A stretch of 64,000 nt of DNA from Phytoseiulus persimilis (GCA_037576195.1 CM075103.1:29844723-29908722), one strand, 5' to 3'; positions 52,161 to 63,017 are shown, counted from the stretch's first letter. Numbers and translations: made by a program. The notes: a model not told the origin generated them from the letters alone.

Positions 52161-53201
52161 ATGGGACGAAAACCGGCTCTGACTCCTCAAGAAAGGATTC
52201 GCATCGATCAATTACACGGCTCTGGGCTCGCAGCAAGAGCTATCGGACGAGAGATCGGCAGAACAGCGGACGTAGTGCTGCGGTATTTGAGATTAGGGGC
52301 GGAGTATGGCATCAGATCGTACAAGAAACGAAGCACAAAGCTCTCAGATCGTCAGAAACGGAAGATAATTCAGGATGCGAGCAACAAGAGTGTCTCTTGC
52401 GCTCAAATCAGAGACTCAAACAACCTCCCAGTGCATAAACAGACCGTCTGGCGCGTTTTGAGAAGTGCGTATCATCTGAAATTCAAGAAAATGTGCGGGA
52501 AGCCCCCGCTGACGAAAAAGCACCGAGACACTAGGCTCGATCGCGCCCAGGAATGGATGAGTTGGACTTCGGAATGGGATAAAGTTGTCTTCAGCGATGA
52601 GAAAAAGTTCAATCTGGACGGCCCGGATGGATTCCATAACTACTATCACGATCTTCGGAAAGAGCCTCGATTCTATTCCAAAAGACAGTCCGGGGGCGGT
52701 TCAGTTATGATCTGGGGAGCGGTCAGTCGCCGCAGGACGTTCCAAATCATCTTCGTGGAGACAATAATGCGTTCCGTGGACTATAAGCTGCTACTCGAGA
52801 ACCACCTGCGACCTCAAGCTTTGGAGAAAGTTGGAACGGATTTAATCTTCCAGCAAGATTGCGCCTCCGTGCACACGGCGGCGATAATCAAAGATTGGTT
52901 CCGGGAGAGCGGAGTACGTTTTCTTGACTGGCCTCCGAAGAGCCCCGACCTGAACATTATTGAGAACCTCTGGGGAACGTTAGCTCGGCTCGTCTATCCC
53001 AATGGGAAGCAGTACAACTCAAGAGAAGAACTGAAACATGCGATTCTTTCTTCTTGGGCCAGAATTGGGGAACGAGACATAAAACCACTCTATGATTCTC
53101 TCCCAAGGCGCATTTTTGAGGTCATCAAGGCGAAAGGGGGTTCGACGAAGTATCAACTTTCGAGAATTCCGAAATCGTGGAATAAATCAGCCTGTCGATA
53201 A
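52161..53201 (+). CDS. Tc3-like DD34E transposase
   Basis: This 346-aa protein would bind the element's terminal repeats in the nucleus and catalyse excision and reinsertion at TA. Residues 1-~110 are basic and fit the paired-like double helix-turn-helix DNA-binding region of Tc1/Tc3 transposases. The catalytic core follows. D146 lies in KVVFSDEKKFNLDGPDG, D233 in LIFQQDCASVH and E268 in DWPPKSPDLNIIENLWG. There are exactly 34 residues between D233 and E268, so the triad is DD34E. The FNLDGPDG and DLRKEP motifs resemble Caenorhabditis Tc3 more than Tc1. The length is normal for the family and there is no frameshift or stop. The ATG at 52161 has A at -3 and G at +4 and gives the expected N-terminus. 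The gene has no visible intron. Its TAA (53199-53201) lies inside the right inner repeat, so the last residues are coded by the terminal repeat itself. Confidence 0.93.
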   Translation: MGRKPALTPQERIRIDQLHGSGLAARAIGREIGRTADVVLRYLRLGAEYGIRSYKKRSTKLSDRQKRKIIQDASNKSVSCAQIRDSNNLPVHKQTVWRVLRSAYHLKFKKMCGKPPLTKKHRDTRLDRAQEWMSWTSEWDKVVFSDEKKFNLDGPDGFHNYYHDLRKEPRFYSKRQSGGGSVMIWGAVSRRRTFQIIFVETIMRSVDYKLLLENHLRPQALEKVGTDLIFQQDCASVHTAAIIKDWFRESGVRFLDWPPKSPDLNIIENLWGTLARLVYPNGKQYNSREELKHAILSSWARIGERDIKPLYDSLPRRIFEVIKAKGGSTKYQLSRIPKSWNKSACR

Positions 53202-53384
53202 TTTCATGTTACGGCTCGAAATCGATTTTCTGGAATCTTACGCGTCGTCTTCCTCGAATCGAAGAAATATTCTATCGCCACAATCGTGGTGATGCTGGGA
53301 GTATTCCATGGCAGCATCAACATCTCTTTGTCATCAGGAATAGTCTAGAAAACTTGACTGTCGATAATTTCGTGTTGTGGGCTG
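53192..53384 (-). repeat. Right terminal region of the Tc3-like element, with two direct repeats
   Basis: Read inward on the minus strand, the outer repeat is 53358-53384 and the inner repeat 53192-53218. The core copies are offset by 166 bp, 6 bp less than on the left. The inner repeat overlaps the end of the transposase gene: CTGTCGATAATTTC supplies codons TGT, CGA and the stop TAA. Confidence 0.85.
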
Positions 53385-53386
53385 TA
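53385..53386. repeat. TA target-site duplication, right
   Basis: TA directly follows the right outer repeat, which ends CTG. It pairs with the TA at 51803-51804. Confidence 0.75.
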
Positions 53387-53940
53387 TCATGTGAATATGA
53401 AGTTGTCTCCTGTGTTGGGAAGGAAATCGGCATAATGAGAAGCCATCGTGGAATCCTCCATCCGGGAATGAGAACTCAAAATAAAACTCGGGGAATTTCG
53501 TTTGCTGCGCCGATTTCCTAACATTCCGGAGTAACGTCCGACACGCGCACAAAGATAGCAGAAAGGACGGGTCGTCTCGAGCTTGAGCGTCAGAACTTGA
53601 TAACAGAGCTGTGATACGATCTCGACCGCTTGCGTTCTATCGCGAGGATGGTTTTCGTGGCGTCAAAATCGTGGCGTCTGATAAACACAGTTGCGATCTG
53701 AGCGGACGATTTCTCCACGAAAACCGAATGAACCTCGAGGATGGGTTCGGGCATGAATGTTCATGGTATTCCACGATCTTTGAACGCTATGAGCTTCTGG
53801 GCAACATGGCTTGTATGATAGCCAAGCCTGTTACAAATATCCTGGTTTTCTTCCCTCGCCAGAGAGTAGGTGGAAATTAAACTGAATGGATAGGTATTGC
53901 TATTTTTTTTTCAATTTCAATGAAAACCAAGCTATATTTA
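53387..53940. other. Spacer between the Tc3-like element and the hAT relic
   Basis: No gene is recognised here. A plus-strand frame of 89 codons (53611-53880) has no motif I know. The stretch ends in an AT-rich part (about 53890-53945) next to the 3' end of the hAT relic. I could not find hAT terminal inverted repeats or an 8-bp duplication. Confidence 0.5.
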
Positions 53941-55221
53941 TCATATTGATCTTTTTGTCTGAGATTTGTGACGGCGATCCGTGATAATCTCCTTGAACAC
54001 GGAGAACGACCGTTCCACTTGGGCCTTACTCAAGATCGTGTTGTGGAAGAGTATGGAGTCCGCGGCTGATAGACTTTCGAGATGCTTAAAGTCGTGCTCA
54101 TGCTAAAAGTATTTCTTCGAACCGTAGAAGAGAATCACCCTCGAACTGGACTCGAACGAATCGATGACTGAGAGCTGTCTATCTATACAGAGTCATTGAA
54201 CGTGACTCGAGCTCAATCATGAGGTATGGGAGCTCCGAGGAAATTCTCATGGCGTCAAACTGAACCTGGAGATCTATGCCGTCATTGGGAATCTCCACAG
54301 TGTTAAGACCCGTTGCCGCACCCTCCAAGCTTGACACAAATGCTCTGAGTGCTTCGCGGTTGCGGATATGATGGAAAGCCGGTGACGAATTCTCTATGTA
54401 GATCAGCTCCTCGATTGAAGTTTGACATAACTCTCTTCACGTAAGCGCGTCAACTTCATGATATTCATCAGGGATTGCTTCGCATAGAAAATGAATGGCT
54501 AGAGCCGACCAAGTAACGTGACGGAAATATTTTTAAGAGAATTCCAAGGTCTTTCCAGACGGCTACATTTGTGCGACACTGGTCGGTTACCAAGAGTCCG
54601 AACGAAGAGGTGTCGTTCGAAATGGGAATAGCGGCTTCGTTGACGATCGCTGATGGAGCCACTCATAAGCTCAATCAACGAATTCAGAGCTGTCGCTCAG
54701 GTTTCCCTTTCAGAGGAATCACAATCGTATTCATCACCTTCCTCCGTCTGACATTTTTGGGTTCATCTATGTGAATAGCGCCGGGAACTGACTGCAAACG
54801 TTCTGAGGTTCCCTCAGCGTTCATCTGGGAGCCGGATTACACATTCGTCAGGCTTGGATTCACGCTAAACCTGCTGATTCGCATGTTTGAGGAGGAACTG
54901 TACGAAACTTGAAGGATGTCCGCTCAGATCGCAACTCCAGCGATAGATCTTGCATGGTTTTCCGTCGTTTCGGAGTCATGATTTTTACAAGTTTTCTCGT
55001 CACGTGGAGGAGGTCTTTTACCGCTGGGACGGGGCCGAAAATCCTGCAACGAGAGCATATGGCTCAATAGAAGCAAGTTCGAGGATCCCCGCAGCAATTA
55101 TCTGCTCGATGACAAGAGCTCGAGGTCGCGTCTCATAAAAATGCGTCTGATGTGGAGGAGGTGCCGTCGAAACTCTCAGATCGTGAGTGTTGCAAACGTG
55201 CTGGGATTCTCGGTGTGCTGA
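53941..55221 (-). pseudogene. Decayed hAT-superfamily transposase (CGGBP1-like hAT group)
   Basis: Conceptual translation of the minus strand gives collinear fragments of one transposase, broken by several stops and frame changes. From the N-terminal side these are: a 67-codon open segment (55021-55221) of uncertain membership; a basic segment starting VKDLLHVTRKLVKIM (54863-55021); IHIDEPKNVRRRKV (54735-54776); LLVTDQCRTNVAVWKDLGI (54540-54596), which fits the RNase H-fold Asp strand; HFLCEAIPDEYHEVDAL (54443-54493), matching the Cys/His-containing insertion region; and ELIYIENSSPAF onward (54182-54409). The C-terminal block QVERSFSVFKEIITDRRH (within 53944-54102) is a typical hAT dimerisation signature. 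A TAG at 54103-54105 and shifts near 54180 and 54500 show it is dead. Earlier I considered a P-element/THAP9 origin for the VTDQ segment; the C-terminal block and the order of fragments favour hAT. The host-domesticated CGGBP1 relationship is inferred from sequence style. Confidence 0.55.
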
Positions 55222-55263
55222 CTAACGGTTCGTGACGTGGACCGGACTAGGTAAGCGGCCTCG

Positions 55264-55305
55264 CTCGGGATGAGTCCAGACCTCGGGATGAGTCCGGACC
55301 TCGGG
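55264..55305. repeat. 18-bp tandem repeat, about 2.3 copies
   Basis: The unit CTCGGGATGAGTCCAGAC (55264-55281) repeats at 55282-55299 with one change (A to G), followed by CTCGGG. Confidence 0.9.
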
Positions 55306-55543
55306 TTTCAATCAGTTCTGATCAATCTTCGACTCGAGAGCGATACTTCCCTCTATACTCACTGTTTGTCCCTCCGCTTCCCGCGGGTGGCTCGGTCGGC
55401 TGTGATACACATCTAGATACTTGGTCTTCAGTTGACTGCTTGATTGGTTTGTTGTTACTCGGTACCGCTGCGGCTCGGTGTGTCGGATGCCAGCTAGACC
55501 AATCAGTTTCTCGTCTACGGGAGAGCCGAATCAATTAAGGAGA

Positions 55544-55723
55544 TTACAATCGATCGGACAGATTCGTTTGTGCTCGATTTCGTCCCATCTTCGGTGACAG
55601 AGCATCACCGGCATCGGAGCCACCAACGTCGAACTCATCATAGACGCGACCTCTAACGCGTGGAGCTAGTTTTGCTGGCACTGCTCTTCTCTCAAGTTCG
55701 AGCGATGAAATCGATGGCGTCAT
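55544..55723 (-). CDS. Candidate terminal exon, function unknown
   Basis: The minus-strand segment beginning MTPSISSLELERR ends at TAA (55544-55546) after 59 codons. About 40% of residues are Val, Ala, Asp, Glu or Gly, with strong first-position G use, which is typical of real coding DNA. The frame stays open upstream to 55831, but that part is Cys/Phe/Leu-rich and less convincing. An acceptor-like AG lies just before the ATG at 55723. No polyadenylation signal is visible downstream to about 55300. It is adjacent to, but not part of, the hAT relic as far as I can tell. Confidence 0.22.
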   Translation of the reverse strand: MTPSISSLELERRAVPAKLAPRVRGRVYDEFDVGGSDAGDALSPKMGRNRAQTNLSDRL

Positions 55724-58700
55724 CTCAAAGGTCCGCCCGAAGTTGTCCGAGAGTTCCGAAGATGCAAAAAGAACGTCCGGGAGACAGCGGCAAGACTCTA
55801 GGTCCCAGAAGGGGGCAACGGTGGAGAACATGCTCTTGCTACGATTCCTTTACAGCGATTTATTTCGATCTCTAGCTTGTTTTCGGGAGAATGATCCAGC
55901 TCTCGGAGTTCTCCGATCTTCTCGAGTTCGAGGCGAGAGGTTCACGCATCAGAGCGAGTTCATTGTGATCAGCAGCGTTTTTGATCGCTTCCTCGAAGCA
56001 TTGTGATCCCAAGAGGGCGCTCGCCGATCTAGGAAGGTTTTTCTTTCCCATTCTTGTTCTGCCGTTCCGTTTTCATATGGCACCTTGACGGTTTGCAGAC
56101 TTGGAGCGATGGCGACGATAAGACCGACCGGCGGCAGTTGTGCTAATTTGAAATGCAAATCCATCATAATTAAGCCATCCGGTCGGCTGGTCGCTTCGTT
56201 GGATGTCGGCTCCGTCTACCGTCGGTTTAGGTGACTGTCTGAAAACCTCCGGGTCGGTCGACTGTGATAGGCCAGCACAACACCATAATGGGGCTCATTC
56301 GTAATCCTCGTTTTGCCTACTTGTCTATTCGCTCGTCGTGCCCATGCGAATTTGTGTTTGCTAATGCGAATCTGTCTCCTCGCAGTGTCGACGCCTGAGT
56401 TCGAGTGAGACTGCGTGTGTGGCCTCCTCTTTGGTGGATTAGGCAGCACTTTATTTTGAGCTTCTTGCTCGAAATTCTTCGAACAACGAGGGCTTGCGTC
56501 GGGCGGGGAAAAGCAGCGGGTTTCTAAGACTTTCCCAATTCATATCGAAGATGAATTCCAGCAATCACGTGGTTCTGCGGACAGTCGACTCCACCGAACA
56601 TTGGCTCTTCTTTCGATCCTCCAACGTCTCAGATGAGCTCATGCGAATTCTAAGTTTTCATAACCAGGTGTAGAAAACTCTCGTTTTTTTCTCGCATTTT
56701 CAAAGACAAATGTAGTTCAGATAACGGGTCGGCGATGTCATGGGATGATCGACCGATTATGGGTTACCGAGGTCATCAGGCAGAGAGGATATGAACAGAG
56801 GGAACGTTTCAAGAATCGATTTATCGCTAAAATTGAGCCCAAAGATTAAGTGAGAGGGAATAAAAACGATTCGACGCGGAAATGCTCACCTGACCGGAAT
56901 CCAGCTCCCCAGGAGAATATCCCAAAGTCTGTATTTCCATTTGATGGATGAACACTGTTCTCTCGGGTTTATCGAATCTGATGGAAGACGGTTTTAGGAA
57001 TACACAAGGGGAGCATGCGAGAGAATCTTCGGAGTTGCGCCTGGATCTCACGGACCGTGTAGCTTCTCGATCGAATATGGAAAATAAGCCACCAACCATA
57101 CGACGGTCTCGTTAGCCGTGACACCTAGCCCTGCTATTATTATCTGACTCGAACAGAGCCAGGCGGTTTCGACCGGTTCGATTGCCTAGACAAAGTTCGC
57201 GGCGACGGAACCATTTCAACGTGCCGCATGTAGAATCATACATTGGTATCAGGATCTCCACCGGGTTGAACGTTTGACACACGATAACCGCATTTGATGG
57301 TTCCGAGTAGGAAGAATGACTCTGACGAGTTTCACGGAAAATGAATGAGGCCTGCGAGTTCAAGCCTTCCCACTCATCACTGGGATCTCGAAGTATCTCC
57401 TTGAACCACGTACGACTATCAATCAAAACATGGATGACCCCCCACCGGATTGGATATATCCATAGATCATTATGCCTTATAACCGATAGCAAGGGGGCGG
57501 AAAAATACAGGTGTCTGTCAATCATGAATTTAACCACCCAGATTGATAGACAGAGGTTAAATTTCGATTGTTGCAGAGTCTCAGGTCCTCTGACCAGTAG
57601 CCACCACTCCGCAATATTTGACTGAATGGACGCAATTATCGAACAACAATGGCTGCTTGGTCCGAGAGCCGAGAATTTGGAGCGCCCGCGGTGCATCTGT
57701 CCAATGAATGGATGAAGAGTTTCAAATGTTCAAGGCCAGAAATCTCGGGCTCTTATGATGACGAATAACTGAAAAACAGAACAGTAGACGCCATAGAATG
57801 ACAATCACAGCGAATTAATCCCGCGCAAGCGAATGGAACCACGGCTCTTGTGAAACTGATGAGTTTGCGAGAGGATATCTGATTGATGGTTTTCCCGAGT
57901 GATCATGATGGATGCTGGGTGAGCGTGTACGGCACAGGACATTTGGAGCGTGAATAACAAGATGAGAGAGAGGGATATACTCAACCGTCAGATCAAGGTG
58001 TGCAGATAGTGCGTTACTGTGCCGTAGCGAAAGCCCACCCCAGGATGACTGGGCCGGCCAGCGACTTCCGCCGCGTTGTTGCCGCTACTCCATGATGGAT
58101 CGTGGACAGGAAAAAAATAAGAAAACTTGACGCTTCTTAACGCGGAGCTCACTCTATTACCAGCCAGCAAGCTCTCTGGACGCTTGTCTAACTCACTCGG
58201 AACCACCGCGAAAGTGAGTGCCCCAGTGGTTGAGTTGGCTAGCGATCCGCTGAGCTGGCGAAGATCTGGGGAAAGAATTTCATTTGAAGAAGAAGCCAGC
58301 TGCCGCTCAGCAAATGACCTAATGAGATGAGGCGCGCACAGCATAAACGATCCGAAACCCAGCAGTCCAGCGAGCAGGACACCGCCTGAAACAGGAATAA
58401 TGAGGAAATCGATGAGAATCCGCGTGATCCGGTTCTCACGGGAGAACGATCCCGTTTACGAGACCGCAGGTTCCGGCTCTCATCGTGGCGTAGGATTTCA
58501 ACGCCAACCTTCCTTCATTCTGGAAGATGGATTTTATCTGAATTTCAGTTCTTTCCTCGAGGTTCCTCGGAGTTCACGAGTGGCCCTCCGATGGGTCATT
58601 CTGGAAGAGTTCTCGGAACGTAATTGCATATGTGTGTTGATTGATCGCATGCTTTGTGACTTCGTGGACGAGGAATGACAACAAGGAACATTTATTCCTG

Positions 58701-59411
58701 TTTGACCAAGAGCTTGGGGCTCCGTATTTAATTACGGTCTCGTTGTTCTTGATCGTGCATTGTGTATGGCGTTACCTCCGTAGGCTACAAACGTCGACGA
58801 AAGTAAATTATTCAACCCGGCACTGTTGAAAAACCGCTCCTGGAAGCGGCATGTTCTACACGACTCCCATCTGTCATATCATTTTCCCTGTGAAGCCTCC
58901 GAAGTACCAGCGTTCAGGTCTGTTGGTTCATCAGTAGTGACATGAAATGCTCCTCTGCGACGAGCTGTCTCGTGGAGTTGAGGTATCGGCTTCCCCCAAA
59001 ACGGTCTTTCAAAAAACGGTCGATATAGGAGGCATGCGGCCATCCCCATCTGAGTGATTTTCGGGATAATCATCCCCTCTATTAATAACCTAGAATAACG
59101 CTGCTGGCAGATGCGTATAGGGCGACTTGGCGCATCTTACACTCACCTCGAAACCCATTTACCTGAACCATAGCGGCGAAGCAATGACCAGAGTCAGTTC
59201 GTTGAGAGACCTGCTAAAGTCTGAAATGCACTATCATAAATCTTGAACGCTGTCCGCTTGTTCGGGAGAGTCCGCTGTTCCTGGCTGTGTCGCGCAAGTG
59301 TTCACCGAGTTCTCGCTCACGGCGCGCAGTGATTACCCAGCGTTCGTTCGTTTGCTCAAGCGAGAATTCAAACTATTCTCAGGCCTCAGCCTCGAATTCA
59401 CGCGCGTGTAG

Positions 59412-59506
59412 AGGACTTTCTGGCAGCTTCGGTTTGGTATGCCACGAATATGTCACGCCGTGAACAAAGCTTGTCGACAAAGGCCCCGGCCCATACTGTT
59501 AGACAG
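59412..59506 (+). other. Possible 95-nt internal exon by splice consensus only
   Basis: GTGTAG immediately precedes 59412 (acceptor-like) and CAG|GTAAAA follows 59506 (a good donor). The 95 nt are open in one frame and encode 31 codons including DFLAASVWYATNMSRREQSL. No homologous family is recognised and no neighbouring exon was found, so this rests on the splice-like ends alone. Confidence 0.12.
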
Positions 59507-60289
59507 GTAAAACAGTGCGAAGCACAGAGAAAAACCATATGCCAAGACTGGTGAAGGCAGACGTTCAAGTATTTCGATCGAGCCGGCCTGAGCTCAGATC
59601 TTACCACTCGAAGTCATCGAAGTAGCGTCCGTTTTCTTAGCATGGTATGCGTGCTAGTCGAGTTGGAGCCGGTGCCTACATAGCAAGCGTGGAGAGCGAC
59701 GAGACGGGACATGCACCGATTCCCATTTGTGAATACTTGTCGGTCCGAGTTGTTCGGAAGCACTTACTCCCAACCGCTGTTCGCGAGTTCATGTCTTCTC
59801 TTCAGAGAAACACCTCCATCTCTCATTGCCAAAGTTTAACAGACCTGTTTGTTCAACGGTAGAGCTGTTTTCGTGCTTTAATCCCAGAATTCTACCACAT
59901 CGGTTGCTCTGTCTGACAAAATAATCTGTGCGAGCTCTTCTTCTGTCAGGGTCACCGTTCCGTTTCGTTTCTATATTTCAGAATGAGGCCTGCGCTCGAG
60001 TCGGGAAGTTTCTCTGCAGCTGAGAATGTACCTAAGATCGTTTTCAGACCACGAAACTTGGAACTTTTGTACGAGAGCCAGTTGTGTTAAGAAGACTTGT
60101 GTCGAGCCCGAGGTTCGTCGTTCAAAACGGGCGAGCTTGAGGGTGCAGGATGGAGGAGAAGGCCAAACTTTTCCAGGACATGTCCACAGGGCCTTCCAGT
60201 TTGGCATGAATCATTGAAAGCCTTTTATGGAGCAGCCGCGTCAGCTTCAGCTATTGGTAGCTGCTGGCATACGCGTTGCTGCTCCATGA

Positions 60290-60658
60290 TGTAATCAGAT
60301 TCAAGCCTTCAATACAATTCAGGCGGAGTTGCCGAGCGAGTTTTCGCTGCTGTTACCGTATTCGGAAATACGGAGGCATCGATGGCCGCTCGGCGACCCC
60401 CCCCCCCCCCCCCCCAACCACTTTCCACCCAAGAAAAGCGCCATCGAACTCCCAGAAGAAGGCCGAAGGGAGGATAGATTCCGCCAATCAACAAGCCAGA
60501 GTGTAACGAGTGAAGTGTACTCCGTGGGGCCGGTGCGCGATGTCATTCAGGTCTCATACCGGTCGGTGCTCGGTTTTCTCGCTTTGTTCCATGACAGCTC
60601 TAGCGGAGCTGAAAAAGACAGCGATTTGTCAACGAAACCCTGCCGGATAATTAAGTAG
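60290..60658 (+). CDS. Candidate open segment containing a poly-C/poly-Pro run
   Basis: A plus-strand frame opens after TGA at 60287-60289 and runs to TAA at 60656-60658. It passes through a run of 19 C (60397-60415) that codes for consecutive prolines. The flanking residues (QAELPSEFSLLLPYSEIRRH before, PEEGRREDRFRQSTSQSVTS after) are moderately protein-like. Because homopolymer length sets the frame, the two halves may not belong together. Function unknown. Confidence 0.14.
   Translation, partial: CNQIQAFNTIQAELPSEFSLLLPYSEIRRHRWPLGDPPPPPPNHFPPKKSAIELPEEGRREDRFRQSTSQSVTSEVYSVGPVRDVIQVSYRSVLGFLALFHDSSSGAEKDSDLSTKPCRIIK
60397..60415. repeat. Run of 19 C
   Basis: The longest homopolymer in the window. 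It lies inside an open frame, where it would encode proline. Its length is likely to vary or be mis-assembled. Confidence 0.92.
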
Positions 60659-63017
60659 GCCACATCTCGACCACACGTTCGCGAAGAGCCCAGGTCACGT
60701 TGGGCCGGGGCGGCAACTCTTCTCGGTGCCCCTCTTTCTCAATCTGGCTCGCGACGCTCATCCGACGATCGGTTTCCAAGTTTACTTGACTCCATCGCGA
60801 CTTCATCCCGGATTCTCTTTCTACAGATGGAAGTGCGGTGAGCTTTTCATGTTCTCTATCGGAATCGAACGCGCCGCTTTGCCGTCAACTTCCCGGTCAC
60901 GTGATCCTAATACCCGATAAGAACGTCGTTCGATTGATTCGTGTGTTTGGACTCATGAAATACAGCAGGGTATCGCATCCGGGGAGAAAACTGTCCACCT
61001 TCGCGTTCGCTCAGGGACAATCTCAGGAATCGCGGTCCGTGTTGCCGAGATTTTTTAACGACTCGCTGGCAGGGAAGAGTTCCAGCATCTGAGCCGGCGG
61101 AGCAACAAAGCCAGCGACCATTGATTGGGTTTACTACCGCGTGAGTCGATGCGTGTCCCCATCGTCAAGTAGGACATTTACCACTTAACGTCCAACGACC
61201 AGAGCCATACTCATCAGGCTGTAAAGCTTTATCTGGAGGAAGGATCAAGCTAAATCAGACATGACGGCTATGTTCTGGGGTCGTATTTCCGAATCGGTCC
61301 GAAGACCCCGTAACGTCACAGACGCTGCCCGAAGACTCGTCATTCAGTCTCTCGGTCACAAATCATCGCTCAACTGCAGGATGTAGCGCGCATATCGTTG
61401 AGCTTGTCAGGCGGTCACTCCGAGAGGACCCGGATTTCCGGAGTTAACTCTTCTCCATGAGAGTTTTGCTCCTCCTGTCGATTCGTCGAGTGCGCTGGTA
61501 CCACATGCGTCCTCCTCGATTGTAGTTACTCGGGAGGTCGATGATTCCAGGTCGTTTTTTTTTCGTGTCTCGTGGCGGGTTCCCATTTTATGGCTCACCC
61601 ATACATCACAGCTTACGATGTACGTCAACTTTAATTTTAAAACAACCCAATGATGAGGTTCAACCAATTATAAACGCTACTTGTCCGCCAGCTGGCGTTT
61701 TGAATGCCATAAATTCTGCAGAAATTATGAACGACAACGTATGACGCATGCAATCAGACCTGCTCGAAACGCTCGATTCGTTCGCGCACATGGTTCTCAA
61801 ATATACAAACACAAACTCGCTTTCGATCAGAGTATATGCTCGTGTGGTATTCATCACCCGATGCGAGATCGTTCAACGGAAAAAGCTAGATGATGTTCTA
61901 ACGCGTATTGATGGAAATCGGCCATTGTTCCCTGAAATCATGGCTTCAGAAGGCTCTGGGGCCGTTCTAAGTCAGCTGGATACTCCACAGAAGAGATCGT
62001 TCGTTTCGGATGACCCTCGGGAACAGTCGCATCCCTCCGGCTCCGAATTTTCGGGGAATATCTGTCTCCACTCCTCACGAAACTTCGCGGCAGATTTGGT
62101 TCTTGTGGATGCCGTCTGTTCTGCGCTCGAGAGAGAACCGTCATGAGGGGAATAGGTTCCCCCGAGACAGGCCTCTCTGGCTCCAGGCCGCCTAGAGGAG
62201 CCCTGCGGCCGGGGAGAAGTGGAACGGGAGTGATGAAACGTGCAGAATTTGAATTTGTTCCATACGAAGAACTAAACTCCACCCCACCCCGAATGCGATG
62301 AGCACACGGCGCAGCTTCTGCCGAGATGTTCAGCCTCAAAAATCGATGATCGTCGGTGTGAGTGAACTGTTGTATTCTGGGCTCGGCTTTTCCAGCGCGT
62401 TCATCCAATTCGTATTCTGCCGTTCGCTCTGTCACACGGATGACAAATGAACGAGTTTAAGGCTTCAGAATTTTTTCTCGGAAGCCAATCGGAGAACAAC
62501 GACATTCCGTTGAGCAGCAGACACAGACTGATGCAGTCGGCGAGTTTGAGTCGGTTGTTTTGGCTTCTCGGGATCTCCGTCCGGGCCTGCTTCTCGGCGT
62601 TTCACATTTTCTCTCGGCTGCTCCACTGAGAGGTAACTATGAACGAGAGGCAAGCAGTGGTGTAGTCGTCGCCATGGTCGGCGGCCGCGTCGTCGTCATC
62701 GCCATCTTCTGCGGCTCCAATCCAGGGTGTTCCATCACTGTGACTGATGACAGATATAATTGAGTGTTTCTCCGTCGGACGCTGCACACACAAATCGGAG
62801 ACAGTTTTCTCCCGCCCGCTCTCATTTTTCCTCTCGCGTTCCTCTCGATCATTTTTTCTTACCTCTCTCTCCGTTTCAGCGACGGCTTCACATCGGACAA
62901 GTAGCAAAATGCTGTCCAAGATGAATTCGCTCATCCGCTCTCAGAAGCCCGCTTGAACGGTTGTCTTGCCTTACAACCCGAAGTCAGATCGTCGTAGCGA
63001 CCAATCGCTGTAAGGTC

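Larger units (their letters stand above)
51805..53384 (+). mobile_element. Complete Tc1/mariner-superfamily (Tc3-like) DNA transposon with IR/DR ends
   Basis: This is a cut-and-paste DNA transposon. The outer ends begin CAG on both sides and are directly flanked by TA (51803-51804 and 53385-53386), the target duplication made by all Tc1/mariner elements. Each end holds two copies of a ~27-bp repeat with the core AACACGAAATTATCGACA, one at the tip and one about 170 bp inside, pointing inward. The terminal regions (51805-52003 and 53192-53384) are inverted relative to each other. They match well at the repeats and at an internal block around TGCCATGG (51881 on the left, 53306-53313 on the right), and poorly elsewhere. 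Between them lies a single uninterrupted transposase gene. An intact ORF, intact tips and a visible TA duplication point to a young, possibly mobile copy. The class is known from the transposase family; recent activity is inferred. Confidence 0.9.
55832..63017. other. Non-coding or degenerate stretch
   Basis: Apart from the weak candidates listed at 59412-59506 and 60290-60658, nothing is assignable. A 194-codon minus frame (57112-57696) and a 165-codon minus frame (61938-62435) are open. They are poor in Val/Ala/Asp/Glu/Gly or overlap other open frames, and neither shows a known motif. The texture (few simple repeats, short broken open segments) resembles old decayed mobile elements; this is an impression only. 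Confidence 0.45.

Noticed and set aside
54540..54596. P-element/THAP9 transposase reading of the VTDQCRTN segment
   Set aside because: The neighbouring collinear fragments and the C-terminal VERSFS...TDRRH block fit hAT better.
57112..57696. 194-codon minus-strand ORF
   Set aside because: It reads smoothly but is low in Val/Ala/Asp/Glu/Gly and high in Ser/Trp/Cys/Arg. No family is recognised and the length is within chance.
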